Positions 30,506 to 41,400 of a DNA stretch of 64,000 nt are shown one piece after another; position 1 is the stretch's first letter; every line of letters begins with the position of its first letter. The stretch is from contig CM066289.1 of NCBI GenBank assembly GCA_033816765.1, positions 372,001-436,000 of the forward strand, in the 5' to 3' direction. Origin of the DNA: Nothopassalora personata. Lineage: Eukaryota > Ascomycota > Dothideomycetes > Mycosphaerellales > Mycosphaerellaceae. The notes beneath the pieces are model-generated. The model saw only the letters and a list, made by a program, of their open reading frames with translations. It was not told the origin of the DNA and did not search any database. A program made the translations under genes and the position numbers.

Positions 30506-32431
30506 TCATGCTTTCGCTTGCTTCGCTGCTTTCGCTGCCTCCGTTTCTGTCGTAGTCTTGATAGCATACTTACTCTTACTCCGGATCCAGGGTCCATATC
30601 TGTAAAAGATATAAGGCACCGGCACCAGCGGCACAGAAATGCATGCCAAAATCGTCACTGTATAGTGCACGCCCAGGTTCTTGTAGAACGGCGGTGAAAC
30701 AATCGTCATGCCGCCAGCAGCCACGTATCGGATCAAGCTAATAGACGCCAGAGCACTAGCGGCGAAGCTCTCGTAGCCATCGATGATGTATTGATAGCAA
30801 GTGATGAAGACGCACAAAATGCCGTAGCCAAACAGTACGCCAGCTGCCAGAGGCGACCAGATGCTGATGTGAGGGTATGCGGTCCATGCCATCCAGAAGA
30901 GAGAGATAGGAATAGTGAAGGAGCCACCGAGCATGGAGTACCAGAGTCGGAATTCAGGCGGCAGACGATCACCACCTTCCTCTCGAATCTTCTTGATGTC
31001 GCGCTTGGCCCATTTGTAGATGATGGGTACCAATGCTGAGGCGCCGAAAAGGCCAACAACGATGTTGAGGAAGCAGATTCCGGTCAGACCTTGCGAGAGT
31101 CCGTAGGTCTCTTGGAAGATGTAGGTGTAGCCATCGAGGAAGGTGAAGAGAACGATGAAGATTACTGTGAGGTAAAGCGCCAGAAGGATGATGATCGGCT
31201 CTCGTATGGTGAGAAGAATAGGGCGGTACAGAGCACGCCTGAGTCGAACGTAGAGTGTCTCCTGGCGGATCTCGATCGCTGCTCGATATCTATCGTCTCC
31301 AGTGATGGTTCGCAAATGTTGTGCTTTCCACTTGAGCAAGGTCTGTGGGTATGTTTCCGGCTGGAATAGGACAACAGCAAAGAGTACAAGTCCAGAGATA
31401 ATGAGAGTGATCCATTCGGTCCATCGCCATGATAGCAAAGGTGATTGTGCAATGTATCCGCCGATGATGGGCCCAAGCAAAGGTCCAGTAAACGCAGCAT
31501 TCGCGAAGATTGGAAATGCAAAGACACGCTCGAGGGGGTTCCACAAGTCGCTAATGCTGCCTCCCGCACAGGTAAGAGGTGTGCTGCCAAAGAGCCCAGC
31601 GAGGAATCGAAATGCCAGTTGTGCGCCAATGTTCGGCGCCAGTGCTGAAGCCATGATGAAGAGCATATACAAGGCCAAGGTGGTGATATAGACCGGATTG
31701 CGTCCGACTGTTTCACTGACTGGGCCAGCAAAGAGCGCACCCAGTCCGAGTCCAACCAAGAAGAGACCGGTAGCCATGCTCTCGACTACTTCAGCAACGC
31801 TAAACTCGGCGGCGGCTTGCGGCAGTGCACTACTGTCGATGGCAGAAGCGAAACCGACCACACAACCAATGCTAGCAACCAACAAGGTGCATCGAATTCG
31901 CTTCCACAGCGGCCAATTGTGGGGGTCCTCCGGATCGTTCTCCCCTTCGTATCCTACCACAAAGACATTGCCGTCCCCTCCTTCTCTTGTGGTTCTCTTC
32001 CTTATCTGGACGCCAGTCAAGACGGTTCCTAGTGCTGTTCCAATGCTGTGCTGGCTTGTAGTTCGCGATAATGTGCGGTTCGCATGGAGCATGTAGTCGT
32101 CGTCGTCGTCGTCGTCTTCCTCCTCTTCTTCAAGCTCTTCTGCAGGTTCTCGAGGTTCTCGTTTCTCTTCGCCACCAATCATCGGTCGCTCGTCGGGTAC
32201 TGCAGCATTTGAGGAAAGCCCAGCAGGTCGCGTTGCAGCTGGTTGTGATGCTGTGGCGCGTTCTACATCTCGTTCGAAGAATTTCTTCTCCTCGTCTGTT
32301 GTCGGTGAGGGTGAGTCTGGCTGATTGCTCGTGTGTTGATTCCTCCGCGAAGCATCCGCTTTAGCTGTATCCCTTTTCAGTTGCACTTCCAACGTGCGCT
32401 TACAGCGCCTGTATTGTAAGATCGATTGCAT
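30506..32431 (-). CDS. MFS transporter, DHA1 (polyamine/drug) type
   Basis: Open frame of 641 codons from ATG 32,431 (an in-frame ATG also exists at 32,503). A ~180-residue hydrophilic N-terminus contains a run of Glu and Asp. DPHNWPLWKR precedes the first of 12 membrane segments. The loop GPVSETVGRNPVYI is the motif-A equivalent seen in fungal DHA1 and Tpo/Flu1-like carriers. FRFLAGLFGSTPLTCAGGSI and NAAFTGPLLGPIIGGYIAQS are the antiporter motif region. Such proteins export polyamines, azoles or secondary metabolites by proton antiport at the plasma membrane. No biosynthetic cluster is evident next to it. The C-terminus is Lys/Ala-rich. Confidence 0.9.
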   Translation of the reverse strand: MQSILQYRRCKRTLEVQLKRDTAKADASRRNQHTSNQPDSPSPTTDEEKKFFERDVERATASQPAATRPAGLSSNAAVPDERPMIGGEEKREPREPAEELEEEEEDDDDDDDYMLHANRTLSRTTSQHSIGTALGTVLTGVQIRKRTTREGGDGNVFVVGYEGENDPEDPHNWPLWKRIRCTLLVASIGCVVGFASAIDSSALPQAAAEFSVAEVVESMATGLFLVGLGLGALFAGPVSETVGRNPVYITTLALYMLFIMASALAPNIGAQLAFRFLAGLFGSTPLTCAGGSISDLWNPLERVFAFPIFANAAFTGPLLGPIIGGYIAQSPLLSWRWTEWITLIISGLVLFAVVLFQPETYPQTLLKWKAQHLRTITGDDRYRAAIEIRQETLYVRLRRALYRPILLTIREPIIILLALYLTVIFIVLFTFLDGYTYIFQETYGLSQGLTGICFLNIVVGLFGASALVPIIYKWAKRDIKKIREEGGDRLPPEFRLWYSMLGGSFTIPISLFWMAWTAYPHISIWSPLAAGVLFGYGILCVFITCYQYIIDGYESFAASALASISLIRYVAAGGMTIVSPPFYKNLGVHYTVTILACISVPLVPVPYIFYRYGPWIRSKSKYAIKTTTETEAAKAAKQAKA

Positions 32432-33118
32432 CTTCGCCAGTACTGACAGCCAACGGAGATTTTTTATGGCGTACAAAGGCGAAGGATAATACCTACAAGC
32501 CATGGAAGAGCTCTCTGAAAGTCACTCACCAACACCCGGTAGTCGGCACAGACGATCATTACCAAAGGCCATAGCATTAGTCAACGTCTCCAACGTCATG
32601 GGAAAGATTGGAGAGCCGCAGAGCCGAAGATTGGAGTTGAGGTAGCGGGATACGAAGCTGTGTTCCTCTGCGAGAAGCGCAAAAGGCGGGAAATGACGTC
32701 TTGGGCATATGGGGGATATTGCGGTTACCTCGGTGGTATTGGCAAACCGCTGTCCGCCGAACGAGTTGTTCTCTGCGCTGTGTGAATCATGGCGTTGTAT
32801 TTGTCCTGCGGAATAATAGCATCTGCGAGCTCTTCTGCAAGCACGTGAAGATCTGTCCCGTTGGGTGCGATGCTCACAGGCAGATCTGGGTGCCGAGTAT
32901 CCCAGGTGAATGACCATTAGAAGACCTGGATGCTTTGCAGTGTCGCCGACCAGGACAACGGGGAAACAGTAGAGAGACAGCTGTCATGTAAAGCGATGAC
33001 CACGGGAGGAGAGGCAAACGGGTGTTTCGAGGATGCTGGAGGAGAAAGTAATGCTGACGACGGTGGCCTAGGCTTACAAAACCGGCAAATACCCGCATTC
33101 AAAATTCGCAATCCTTAA
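32432..33118. other. intergenic, transporter upstream region
   Basis: About 690 bp upstream of the MFS gene. Small open frames (for example 32,522-32,917 minus) have no support. It is the last unmutated sequence before the RIP block: CA and TG are frequent up to about 33,110 and almost absent after it. Confidence 0.5.
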
Positions 33119-33130
33119 TCCTTATTATTA

Positions 33131-33210
33131 TAGACTCGCTATTTGTCTTATAGACTCGCTATTTGTCTTATAGACTCGCTATTTGTCTTATAGACTCGCT
33201 ATTTGTTTAA
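33131..33210. repeat. four 20-bp tandem repeats at the edge of the RIP block
   Basis: Four adjacent copies of a 20-bp unit TAGACTCGCTATTTGTCTTA begin at 33,131, 33,151, 33,171 and 33,191; the last differs near its end. A further partial ACTCGCTAT follows. The array is exactly where sequence changes from ordinary to RIP-saturated. Confidence 0.95.
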
Positions 33211-33879
33211 TAGTATACTCGCTATATTGCTTTATATATAATACTACGTCTAGTAATCGATCTAGAGCCCTTTCGTATCGATATCGAGCTATAGACTATC
33301 GCTAGATTTATATAGGTAGCTATTCGAGACAACCTCTTTAATCTCTACGGTGTTCGGATTAGCGAACGGACCCTCCGCTAGCGACTCGTAGAGTAGCAAG
33401 GGACTCGCGAGGATAATTAGGCTTATAATTAGGCTCGCTAGCCCGAGCTACGCTAGCGAGTCGAGAAACTATTCTAGAAATATAGCCTCGACGATAGCAA
33501 GTCTTATACTATCCTCCGCCTCGATAGATTCAACGTTACCCTTCGCTAGTATTAAGAGCTACGAAGAGGTATTAGATTAAAGTATAGTCTTAGTAAAGAA
33601 TAAGCTCTAGCTATAGAGCCTAAAATATAGCGAGTCCTTTAGGAAGTTATAAGTAGTAGCTATTAGTAAGAATAGGACTATCGTAAGCTAGTAAGAGAGC
33701 TACGTAAGAGTTATTATATTATTAGACGGTAGGATAGACTCGGTATCTATAGACTAATAGACTAGACTTGCTAACTTTATTAGCGACCGTATTAGATTAC
33801 TTGCTCGTATAATTAACCCTATCCCTTTTATCTCTCGTAATCCTATAATACGACACTCTATAATACTATAGTATACGAG

Positions 33880-34650
33880 GCTAAAAGTAGAAGGTCCTAA
33901 CGACGTCTAGTTAATTAATACCTTTCTAAAATATAAGCGCTTTGAGATATAGATCTACGCTTATATTAACGTCTACTCTTATCGGATTATCTAGTACTAT
34001 ATAGGGCCTATAGTAAAGACGAAGTTCTCTATATTTACTTAATATATTATAGTAATATATTACGGTAATAGGGTACTAAATTACGTATAATCTAATTAGG
34101 GCGTTAAGATACCTATACTAGCTAATACTTATCTACGAGTCTAAGAGTAACTCGCTAGTAATCTACTTACGTTTAATAAGGCCTTCTAGTACCCCTTAAG
34201 GAAGGGTAATTAAACTATCGAATACTAGTAGGGCGAGGGTACTAAGGCTATATTTAATTGCTAGAGAGACCTCTTTAATTAGTATATTATAATAGGACTC
34301 TTAAAGGAAGTACTAACCGTAGATAGAATAGTATTCGCTACTATCTATATTCTAATCCTTCGAAGTATTATATTATCTTTCGTTAACGAGTAGAACCGCT
34401 ATTATATCCGTTATTATAACCTAGAATCGTATATAAACGGTATACCGGATATCCTATATAACTACCTAGAGTTAAAAGGAGTACGACTATATAGGTATCT
34501 ACTTAACCCTAAGGACGAGAAGCTTCGCTAGTAGAAGGAGCGAGTCGATTAGTACGGTACGTTAATCTAGGGAATCTATAGTAGCGAGTCTAGCGCTACT
34601 ATAGCTACGAGTCCTAACTTAGCTAAGGGAGGACTTACTATAGCTTAAGT
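33880..34650 (+). pseudogene. RIP-destroyed integrase-core-type gene
   Basis: One frame stays in register for over 650 bp and is broken only by TAG/TAA. It reads I-x-IYAYINVYSYRII-stop-YYIG, then V-stop-SN-stop-GVKIPILANTYL, then NKAF-stop-YP, then TIEY-stop-stop-GEGTKAIF, then VDRIVFATIYILILRSIILS, then INGIPDILYNYLELKGVR. This resembles the fungal integrase-core-domain proteins (D-A-Y-S-R-R-I-I-W-Y, then S-D-x-G-x-E, then E-x-x-W), with Trp, Arg and Asp codons lost as RIP predicts. It lies outside the elements defined below and its own ends are not visible. Confidence 0.6.
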
Positions 34651-35873
34651 ACGGACTCGCTACTACTACTACTTAACCGGGTCTATAAATCCTATAGCTA
34701 ATACCTTATAGACCTTACTATATACTTACCGCCTCTAACGCTAGAGTAGGTTAATAAGAAGCTTACTACTACTAGCTATCTATTAACGCTAGATAGTAGT
34801 AAGGCCGGCCCTAGCCTAGGTCCTAAGAAATTATATATCTACGCCTATTAGTATCTACGAAATAAGACTACGTAGTATCTACGAGGTAGAGGGGGACTCG
34901 CTAAGTATATACCGCCTACTCGCCTTAATGGATTAGAGCTAACGGAACAAATAATAGACTTATTTACTTAAGCTAGTAAGCTATTATAGGTTATATAGTA
35001 ACGAGTATACGTCCTTTTTCCTACGAGTCTTTTCCTACTACTTCTAATATTATATTAGCTCTAACTTAGGATAATCTTTATATATATAACTTAGTAAAGA
35101 CTTCTCTAGTTTATAGTAAGGTCTACAGCTATCTACTAAGGTATAGTAAATATAGTATACCTAATCTAGCCTTTATCGAGCCTAGCCAGTCTATAATAAG
35201 TCCGCCTTTACCCTTATCGCTAATTCCTAGTACCGAGACCCCTTCGAAACTAAACGGAACTATTAGATATAGTCTATATATATTACTCGTAGCGAGTAGC
35301 TATAGTTAGGCTAATAAGATACTCGCTCGAAATAAGTAGACTTATATTTACTAGCTTAGTAATACTAGAATTAACCCGTTATCGAGCGCTACTTAGGGCC
35401 TACCGACTAGTATTATTAAGGCTCGTAGTATAAGTGTTCCTATCTTATTAGTCTAGGGTAAAGCTAAAAAGCTACCTTAACCGCCTAGGGGACCTAGTCT
35501 AATAATATCTATTAAGCTATATAAGGTACCGTTTACTATTAAACGTAAGGGAAACCTTAAGATATAGAATATTAGCCGTATAAGCTCCTTAGCGCGTAGT
35601 AAATTACTAGACGATAGACTCGCTACGAGTCGTCTTTAGTTAAAGTAGTAGATATAATAACCTAGCTTTATAACCTCGTATTTTAAGAAGACGCGGAGAA
35701 GCTAGGCCTATAGCTTATACGTCCTTATACTATACTACCCTTCCTCTTTATAAAGGCTACTAAAGATAATATACCTATTCTTCTAAGTAAATTAAGCCTA
35801 CGAGAGCAAGATCTCGAGGATATATTAATACCGTATACTAAGGGTATCTAGAACGCGAAGGATAGGTAAGAAG
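34651..35873. other. RIP-mutated sequence, unidentified
   Basis: Fully RIP-like sequence with no frame I can read with confidence. It lies between the integrase relic and the left LTR of element C. It may be the rest of the same transposable element or gene. Confidence 0.5.
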
Positions 35874-36051
35874 TATATTATATCTCGTTCTAGGGCTAGT
35901 CTTAAAGAGAGATAAGTTAAGTTACGTAGCGGTATTATTTAGAGAGGCTAAAGCGAGCTAAGCGAAGATAAATAATTAGGATAAGAGTGTATTCTAATTA
36001 GTAAGATAGTAACATAAGTTAAACGTATCGAAACTATAAGGGATTCTTAGC
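35874..36051. repeat. left LTR of element C, 5' portion
   Basis: About 178 bp that align with the first 178 bp of element B's LTR (shared ATCTCGTTCTAGGGCTAG, AGAGAGATAAG, AACTATAAGGG). It is interrupted at 36,051 by the B insertion and resumes at 50,644 with GTTCCTAAATATAAAGGAG. The start is estimated from alignment and may be off by one or two bases. Confidence 0.8.
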
Positions 36052-36055
36052 TGTT

Positions 36056-36239
36056 TGTCACGGGCAGCCCGCGACCCTTCACTGACGATGCGTCGTCCCG
36101 GCGGAACCTCGGACCTTCCGCATCGGGTTAGCGCGGCTTGGCGTTGCTTTATCTATCCGCCGCGCCTCGCGCTCCTCTTTCGTAGCTTCGTAGAACAACA
36201 ACTATCTCATTCGGACCCTATGGTACGCGCGCCCTTACA
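36056..36239 (+). repeat. 5' LTR of element A
   Basis: 184 bp, TGTCACGG...CCTTACA. A TTTATC stretch near 36,147 could serve as a TATA-like box. GTAGAACAAC at 36,190-36,199 may mark the transcript start (see self-priming). Confidence 0.95.
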
Positions 36240-36250
36240 GTTTGTTCTAC
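36240..36250 (+). promoter_or_regulatory. candidate self-priming site of element A
   Basis: The 11 bases directly after the 5' LTR (GTTTGTTCTAC) are complementary over nine consecutive bases to GTAGAACAA at 36,190-36,198 within the LTR. They do not start with the TGG expected of a tRNA 3'-end primer site. In Tf1/sushi-type chromoviruses the 5' end of the RNA folds onto the site next to U5 and primes its own reverse transcription. A transcript beginning at ~36,190 would fit that here. Confidence 0.5.
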
Positions 36251-36408
36251 CTCCCTACCCAGATCGCGGATCCAGGTAAGGGACGCGTAACAACAGGAAC
36301 AGACTCACAGAACCGCGCACGGCGTAGATACAGAACTCGCGACTCGCAACATCGCAACAGAGGCAAACGGATTCAGAACACGGAACACGGTAAGGCACTA
36401 AGCAACAG

Positions 36409-38442
36409 ATGCCCAAGGAAACCAACGCACCAAAGGCCTCAGCAACAGGCCGCGTTGAAGGAAACAACATGACTTCCCAGCAGTCACAGACACAAGGCAA
36501 GCGCACCTCTCTTTTCCCCGACCTCTCCAGTTTCGACAGTCAGACACAAGGAGACGACACTCGGCGAGTCACAGTTGACACCGGTGTCGCGCTTCAGCAA
36601 GAGCTGGACAAGGCATGGAACAAAGCACAAGACAGGGAGCAGAACGGTGAGCTTGATTTCACAGAACTCTTCGAGCCCAGGGTGGGAGAAGAGGAGGACA
36701 CACCAGTCTTCATTTCACACGACGAAGCCGAACACATCGCTGCCGCCGACTTCCAGAACATCACCGCCGAAGACCTGGCCACACTGACCAAGGAACACCC
36801 GAAGACCGTCCACGATTTCGTGCTACGAGGATTCAACACTGCCATCATATCTAGCCAACAACTCGATGTGATGCAACGCGCCAATGCACTTCAGAACAAG
36901 CAGTACCGTACGCTGTATGCCGAGTACGATCGCATCCACGGGATGCTCAAGACCGAACAGACCGCCCTCGCGAAGATGGCCCAGGACCTTAAGAATAAGA
37001 ACGCCGACACCCTCAAACTCAAGGCTGTCGAGAAGAAGTACAAGGATGCGAACGAGCTATGTCAGCAGTTCGCCGATATCACCGACTCGGAGAAGAAGAA
37101 GAGCCAGGCATTACAAGCTGAGGTTGATGACCTGAAGGTCCGTCTGCAAGCAGCAGAGGACCAGGCACGAGGACGTCGTTCGCGCTCGCGCCCACGCTCA
37201 CGCCCACGATCACCACCACCCCGCGAGACCTCACTCGAGGTGCTCCAGCGTCGGTACCGTGAGGCGGCAGCAGGAGGAGGTGGCGGAGGAGACGATGATG
37301 ACGATGGCAATGGAGACAAGGACAGGGATCGCCGTGGTCGTGACCATGACCGACCACGTCGTGATGAGCGCCAAGGCACACAAGGCACGCAGCGGTCAGG
37401 CGGTGGTCGCAGCAACCGCACGCAGCAGACACCTCTCGTGGACCTGCCGGAGCGTCTCATCAACATCGACCCCACCCTCGACCGCAGCATGAAGATCGGC
37501 AAGGGTGTGCCTGACCCAAAGAAGTTCAAGAACGATGACGACCCGACTTATGACAGCTGGTACACAAGCATCCTGCTGAAGTTGACAGTCGCGACGTTCC
37601 GCACTGAACAGGACGCCCTACGCTTCCTGTATGGATGGACGGACGGTGAGGTGCAGAAGACTGTGAAGCCTCGCATCCCCATCCCCGGGCACCAGGCTTT
37701 CAACGAGTTCATGACTGGCGAAGAACTGTTGGACTGGATGACTCGACAGTACGGCGTCCGCAACGAGGCCACCAAGGCTGCAGTGGACATCACTACCTGC
37801 AAACAGGCTCAGAAGGAGAACTTCGTCCCATTCTTCGCACGCTATTCCAAGCTGAGGGCATGGGTTGACTGGAGTGACGAGACCGAGTTGATGCTGTTCC
37901 GCACACGCCTCAACAAGCGCTACTACATCAAGACCTTCGGAGACCGCGAGGTGGACCGACGTCTGAACAGCATGCAGGACGTGATCGAAGAGTGCACTGC
38001 ACTGGACGAGCAGTTCTACGAGACCGAGCAGCTGTACCCTCAAGAGAACAACAACCGCCCACGCGGCAATGGAGGAGGCAACCAGAACGGCAACGGCAAC
38101 GGCAACCAGAACCAGGGCAACACAGCTGCAGCTGCAGCCGCTGGTGCTGCCGGCGCCGTCGTTCAGCGCCCACCACAGTACGTAGGCACCAAGAAGAAGG
38201 AAGACTTGCCAGCTCACCTTCGGGACCTCCCACCGCTCAACTATGAGGGTCGCGAGGAATTGAAGAAGCAGGGCAAGTGCTACCGATGCCGCACCGGACC
38301 CCACTTATCCAGCAATACCGAGTGCCCGATGTATGGCTATGACGGCGACTATCGCCCACCGCGCCCGCGTAACAACAACGGAGGCAACACCAACCTCAGT
38401 TCCCTGGCCGCCGGGCAGGGAAATGGCGAGGCCACTGCCTAA
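36409..38442 (+). CDS. gag: Gag polyprotein of element A
   Basis: 677 residues, intact. The N-terminal third is Gln/Thr-rich. A long heptad-like segment lies at about residues 150-250 (KLKAVEKKYKDANELCQQFA). An Arg/Ser-rich patch (RGRRSRSRPRSRPRSPPPR) is at ~255-275 and an Arg/Asp-rich acidic-basic stretch at 295-340. The Ty3-type capsid domain follows at ~360-540 (DDPTYDSWYTSILLKL, FYGW-like FLYGWTDGEV). A zinc knuckle CYRCRTGPHLSSNTEC at ~624-639 has spacing CX2CX4HX6C, slightly longer than usual. Translation stops with TAA at 38,440. It assembles the particle and packages RNA. The ATG at 36,409 is the first in a long open frame. Confidence 0.93.
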   Translation: MPKETNAPKASATGRVEGNNMTSQQSQTQGKRTSLFPDLSSFDSQTQGDDTRRVTVDTGVALQQELDKAWNKAQDREQNGELDFTELFEPRVGEEEDTPVFISHDEAEHIAAADFQNITAEDLATLTKEHPKTVHDFVLRGFNTAIISSQQLDVMQRANALQNKQYRTLYAEYDRIHGMLKTEQTALAKMAQDLKNKNADTLKLKAVEKKYKDANELCQQFADITDSEKKKSQALQAEVDDLKVRLQAAEDQARGRRSRSRPRSRPRSPPPRETSLEVLQRRYREAAAGGGGGGDDDDDGNGDKDRDRRGRDHDRPRRDERQGTQGTQRSGGGRSNRTQQTPLVDLPERLINIDPTLDRSMKIGKGVPDPKKFKNDDDPTYDSWYTSILLKLTVATFRTEQDALRFLYGWTDGEVQKTVKPRIPIPGHQAFNEFMTGEELLDWMTRQYGVRNEATKAAVDITTCKQAQKENFVPFFARYSKLRAWVDWSDETELMLFRTRLNKRYYIKTFGDREVDRRLNSMQDVIEECTALDEQFYETEQLYPQENNNRPRGNGGGNQNGNGNGNQNQGNTAAAAAAGAAGAVVQRPPQYVGTKKKEDLPAHLRDLPPLNYEGREELKKQGKCYRCRTGPHLSSNTECPMYGYDGDYRPPRPRNNNGGNTNLSSLAAGQGNGEATA

Positions 38443-38459
38443 GCGTGGCAGACAGTGGT
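38418..38459 (+). promoter_or_regulatory. candidate -1 ribosomal frameshift signal, gag-pol
   Basis: In the gag frame the last codons include CAG GGA AAT, giving the heptamer G GGA AAT (38,418-38,424), a valid X XXY YYZ slippery site. A slip of -1 leads to TGG CGA GGC and then the pol frame. The pol frame is open from about 38,373, whereas gag stops at 38,440. Six bases after the heptamer, GCCACTG (38,431-38,437) can pair with CAGTGGT (38,453-38,459); GCCAC/GTGGC (38,431-38,435 / 38,445-38,449) is an alternative stem. pol has no ATG near its beginning, as expected for a fusion protein. Confidence 0.65.
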
Positions 38460-41400
38460 CAACCGAACAACCAAGGACAGAAAGAGCATGAGATTGAGAG
38501 ACACAGAGTGCAAGAGCAAGACACGGATACAGACTATGGTGAGGAGCTGAAGATATCGGCCTGCGCATTGGAGCCGCAGCAACCAGATGTACACCCTCAC
38601 ATAGTACTCCCAGTAATGATACAGCATGGGAAGGCACGAGGCCTTGTAGACTCTGCTTCCACCTCTCTCTTTCTCGACTGGAAGTTCACACGCAAACACA
38701 GAATACCCTTGATACCCCTTGTGCGCAACAAGAACCTGACCCTTGGGGATGGTAAGGCTGCTGCACGTCGCATCACGCACGTAGCCCTCGTCGATGTTGA
38801 TATCGACGGTCATCACGAGCAAATGCTATGCTACATAACCGACCTCGAATACGACATCGTCCTGGGCCTGCCGTGGCTGAGCACGCACAACCCAAACATC
38901 TTCTGGGAGACCGGTGAAGTGGCACTCAGATCAGACTACTGCTTTGGTCACTGTCTTAAGAACAAGACATCGACAACAGTCCAGTCCCTGAACCATCGAC
39001 ACCGACAACGTAAGGAAGCAATGAAATATGGACCAGAGCCCTTCACCGATGATCGCAGCTTCACGGCAGGAGGGGCAGAAGCAGAACTGAACCTATCCTC
39101 GATGGGCCTGTACGACGATGATGAGGAAGTCGAGTGTATAGGCGTCACGCAGCGCGCCTTCGAGATGTACGCGCACCGACCTGGCGCTGAATGTTTCTAC
39201 ATACTATCTACCGGCAAAGAGGACGAAGAAGGCGATGGTGAGATCAAGCTGAGCGCAATGGCAGCTGATGACTTGGATCAGTTCCTGAACAAGGAGTTCA
39301 ACCATAACCCGAAGGAGAAGCTCCCACCAGAATACCATGATCTCGTAGATGCATTCTCAGCGAAAGACCATGAAGGACTTCCTCCTCACAGACCTGGAAT
39401 CGACCACGAAATTCACATCAAGCCTGATGGGCCCCAAGAACCGCCATACCGTAAGCCCTACGGACTGGCGCCTCAGGAGAATGAAGCAGTCAAGAAGTGG
39501 GTCACCGAACAGGAGCAACAAGGCAAAGTCCGGCCAGCAGGACAGAAGACGAGCCAATCGCCGGCACCAGTACTGGTAGTCAGAAAGCCAGGCGGTGGAC
39601 TGCGCGTGTGCATCGACTACCGAGGACTCAATGCGATCACTATCAAGAACAGGTACCCTATACCGCTAATCCAAGAGACACTGAACCGCATGCACGGCAA
39701 GAGGTACTTCACGAAGCTGGACATCGTCGCAGCCTTCAACAAGCTTCGCATTGCAGAAGGGCACGAATGGCTTACAGCATTCGCTACACGATATGGGGTG
39801 TACGAATGTCTTGTGTTACCATTCGGCCTATGCAATGGCCCTGCGTCGTTTCAGTCATACATTAACAGCGTGTTACAAGAACACCTGGATGACTTCGTCT
39901 CCGCGTACCTGGACGACGTTTTAATTTTTAGCGACACACTGGAGGAGCACATCGAACATGTGCGCAAGGTACTAGCAAAATTGAGGGATGCCGGACTGAC
40001 GGTCGACATCGACAAGTGCGAGTTCCACCAGCAGCGAGTTAAGTACCTGGGACTTATTATCACCCCAGATGGCATCGAAATGGACCCAGAGAAGCTTGAA
40101 TGTATCCAGTCATGGGAAGCACCTTCCAACCTCAAGGATGTGCAGGCGTTCCTCGGATTCGCCAACTTTTACAGACGGTTCATCGAGGCCTTCTCACGCC
40201 TCGCAGCGCCGCTGACCGAATTGACCAAGTCAAATGGACCTAGTAATCACAAGAATCGCAGGGTTGACTGGACACCAGCATGCCAAGCAGCATTTGACGC
40301 TCTGAAGGCAGCATTCAGCAAAGCCGGTATGCTCGCACACTATGTGCCCGGTAGGCAAACAGTAGTCGAAACGGACTCATCAGATTTCGTGAACGCCGGA
40401 GTGCTTTCTCAGTACGACGAGGAAGGCGTGCTTCACCCTGTAGCATTCTATTCAAAGAAGCTGAGCCCGCAGGAATGCAACTATGAGATTTATGACAAGG
40501 AGCTTCTAGCGATTATTAAGGCCTTCGAGGAATGGCGCCCGGAGTTGGCCTGCGAGGCGGATGATGACACCATCGAACCCGTGAAGGTGTTCACGGATCA
40601 CAAGAACTTGGAGTACTTTATGACCACTAAGCAGCTGAATCGGCGCCAGGCACGTTGGGCCGAATTCCTGTCCCAGTTCAACTTCCGTATTGTCTATCGA
40701 CCAGGTGTCCAAGGCACAAAGCCTGACAGCCTCACGAGACGCAGCCAGGACCTTCCGCAGGGGGTGGACGATCCGCGAAATCAGCATCAGCATCAGACGT
40801 TGCTGCCGCCTGAGCGATTTCTTAAGATCGACTCGATGCGCGCAACTGTCGAAGATGCGGCTGAGGATGTTGCACCTGTTGAGAACACACCTACCGCACC
40901 AATTGAGGAAGCCCTGAACCCGGAGGCCACCGAATTCATACCGTCCACGCAGACGCAGACAGCATCCGAGACGGAACAGGAAGCCGAACTCGAGTACAGA
41001 ATGACAATGGCTTATGCCGCGGATGCAGACCTGAAGTCAGCTATCAGAGCCCTGCAGAAGGGCGAGACCCCAGCACTCCTTCAGAAAGCGAAGGTGCATC
41101 CAGTACACTGCAAGGTCGAAGGGGACCTGCTGTACGTCCGTAACCAGTATAATGACTGGAGTCTATGGGTGCCAGAGGACCAGAAGCTCCGCACTCGGAT
41201 AGTCAAGATGAACCATGACACCCCAGCGGCCGGTCACCCAGGCAGAGCCCGCACCTACGAGCTCGTTGCACGTGAATTCTACTGGCCTGGTTTGGCTAGA
41301 TCTGTGCGCAGATACAACGCGAATTGCCGCAGGTGCCGCACGACGAAATCTGTGCATACCCAGCCACCTGGATTACTGCACCCACTTTCGGTGCCAGAAC

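Noticed and set aside
30506..32431. Secondary-metabolite cluster built from MFS, NmrA-like, SDR and ABM genes
   Set aside because: No backbone synthase (PKS, NRPS or terpene) is present in the window, and the genes are separated by unrelated genes. Not enough to claim a cluster.
36055..36279. 74-codon frame in the LTR of element A, repeated at 43,156-43,398
   Set aside because: Exact LTR sequence, repeated in both LTRs; not a separate gene.
37618..38304. Minus-strand 228-codon frame in gag
   Set aside because: Antisense shadow of an intact gag with zinc knuckle; composition mirrors Gln/Asn-rich gag.
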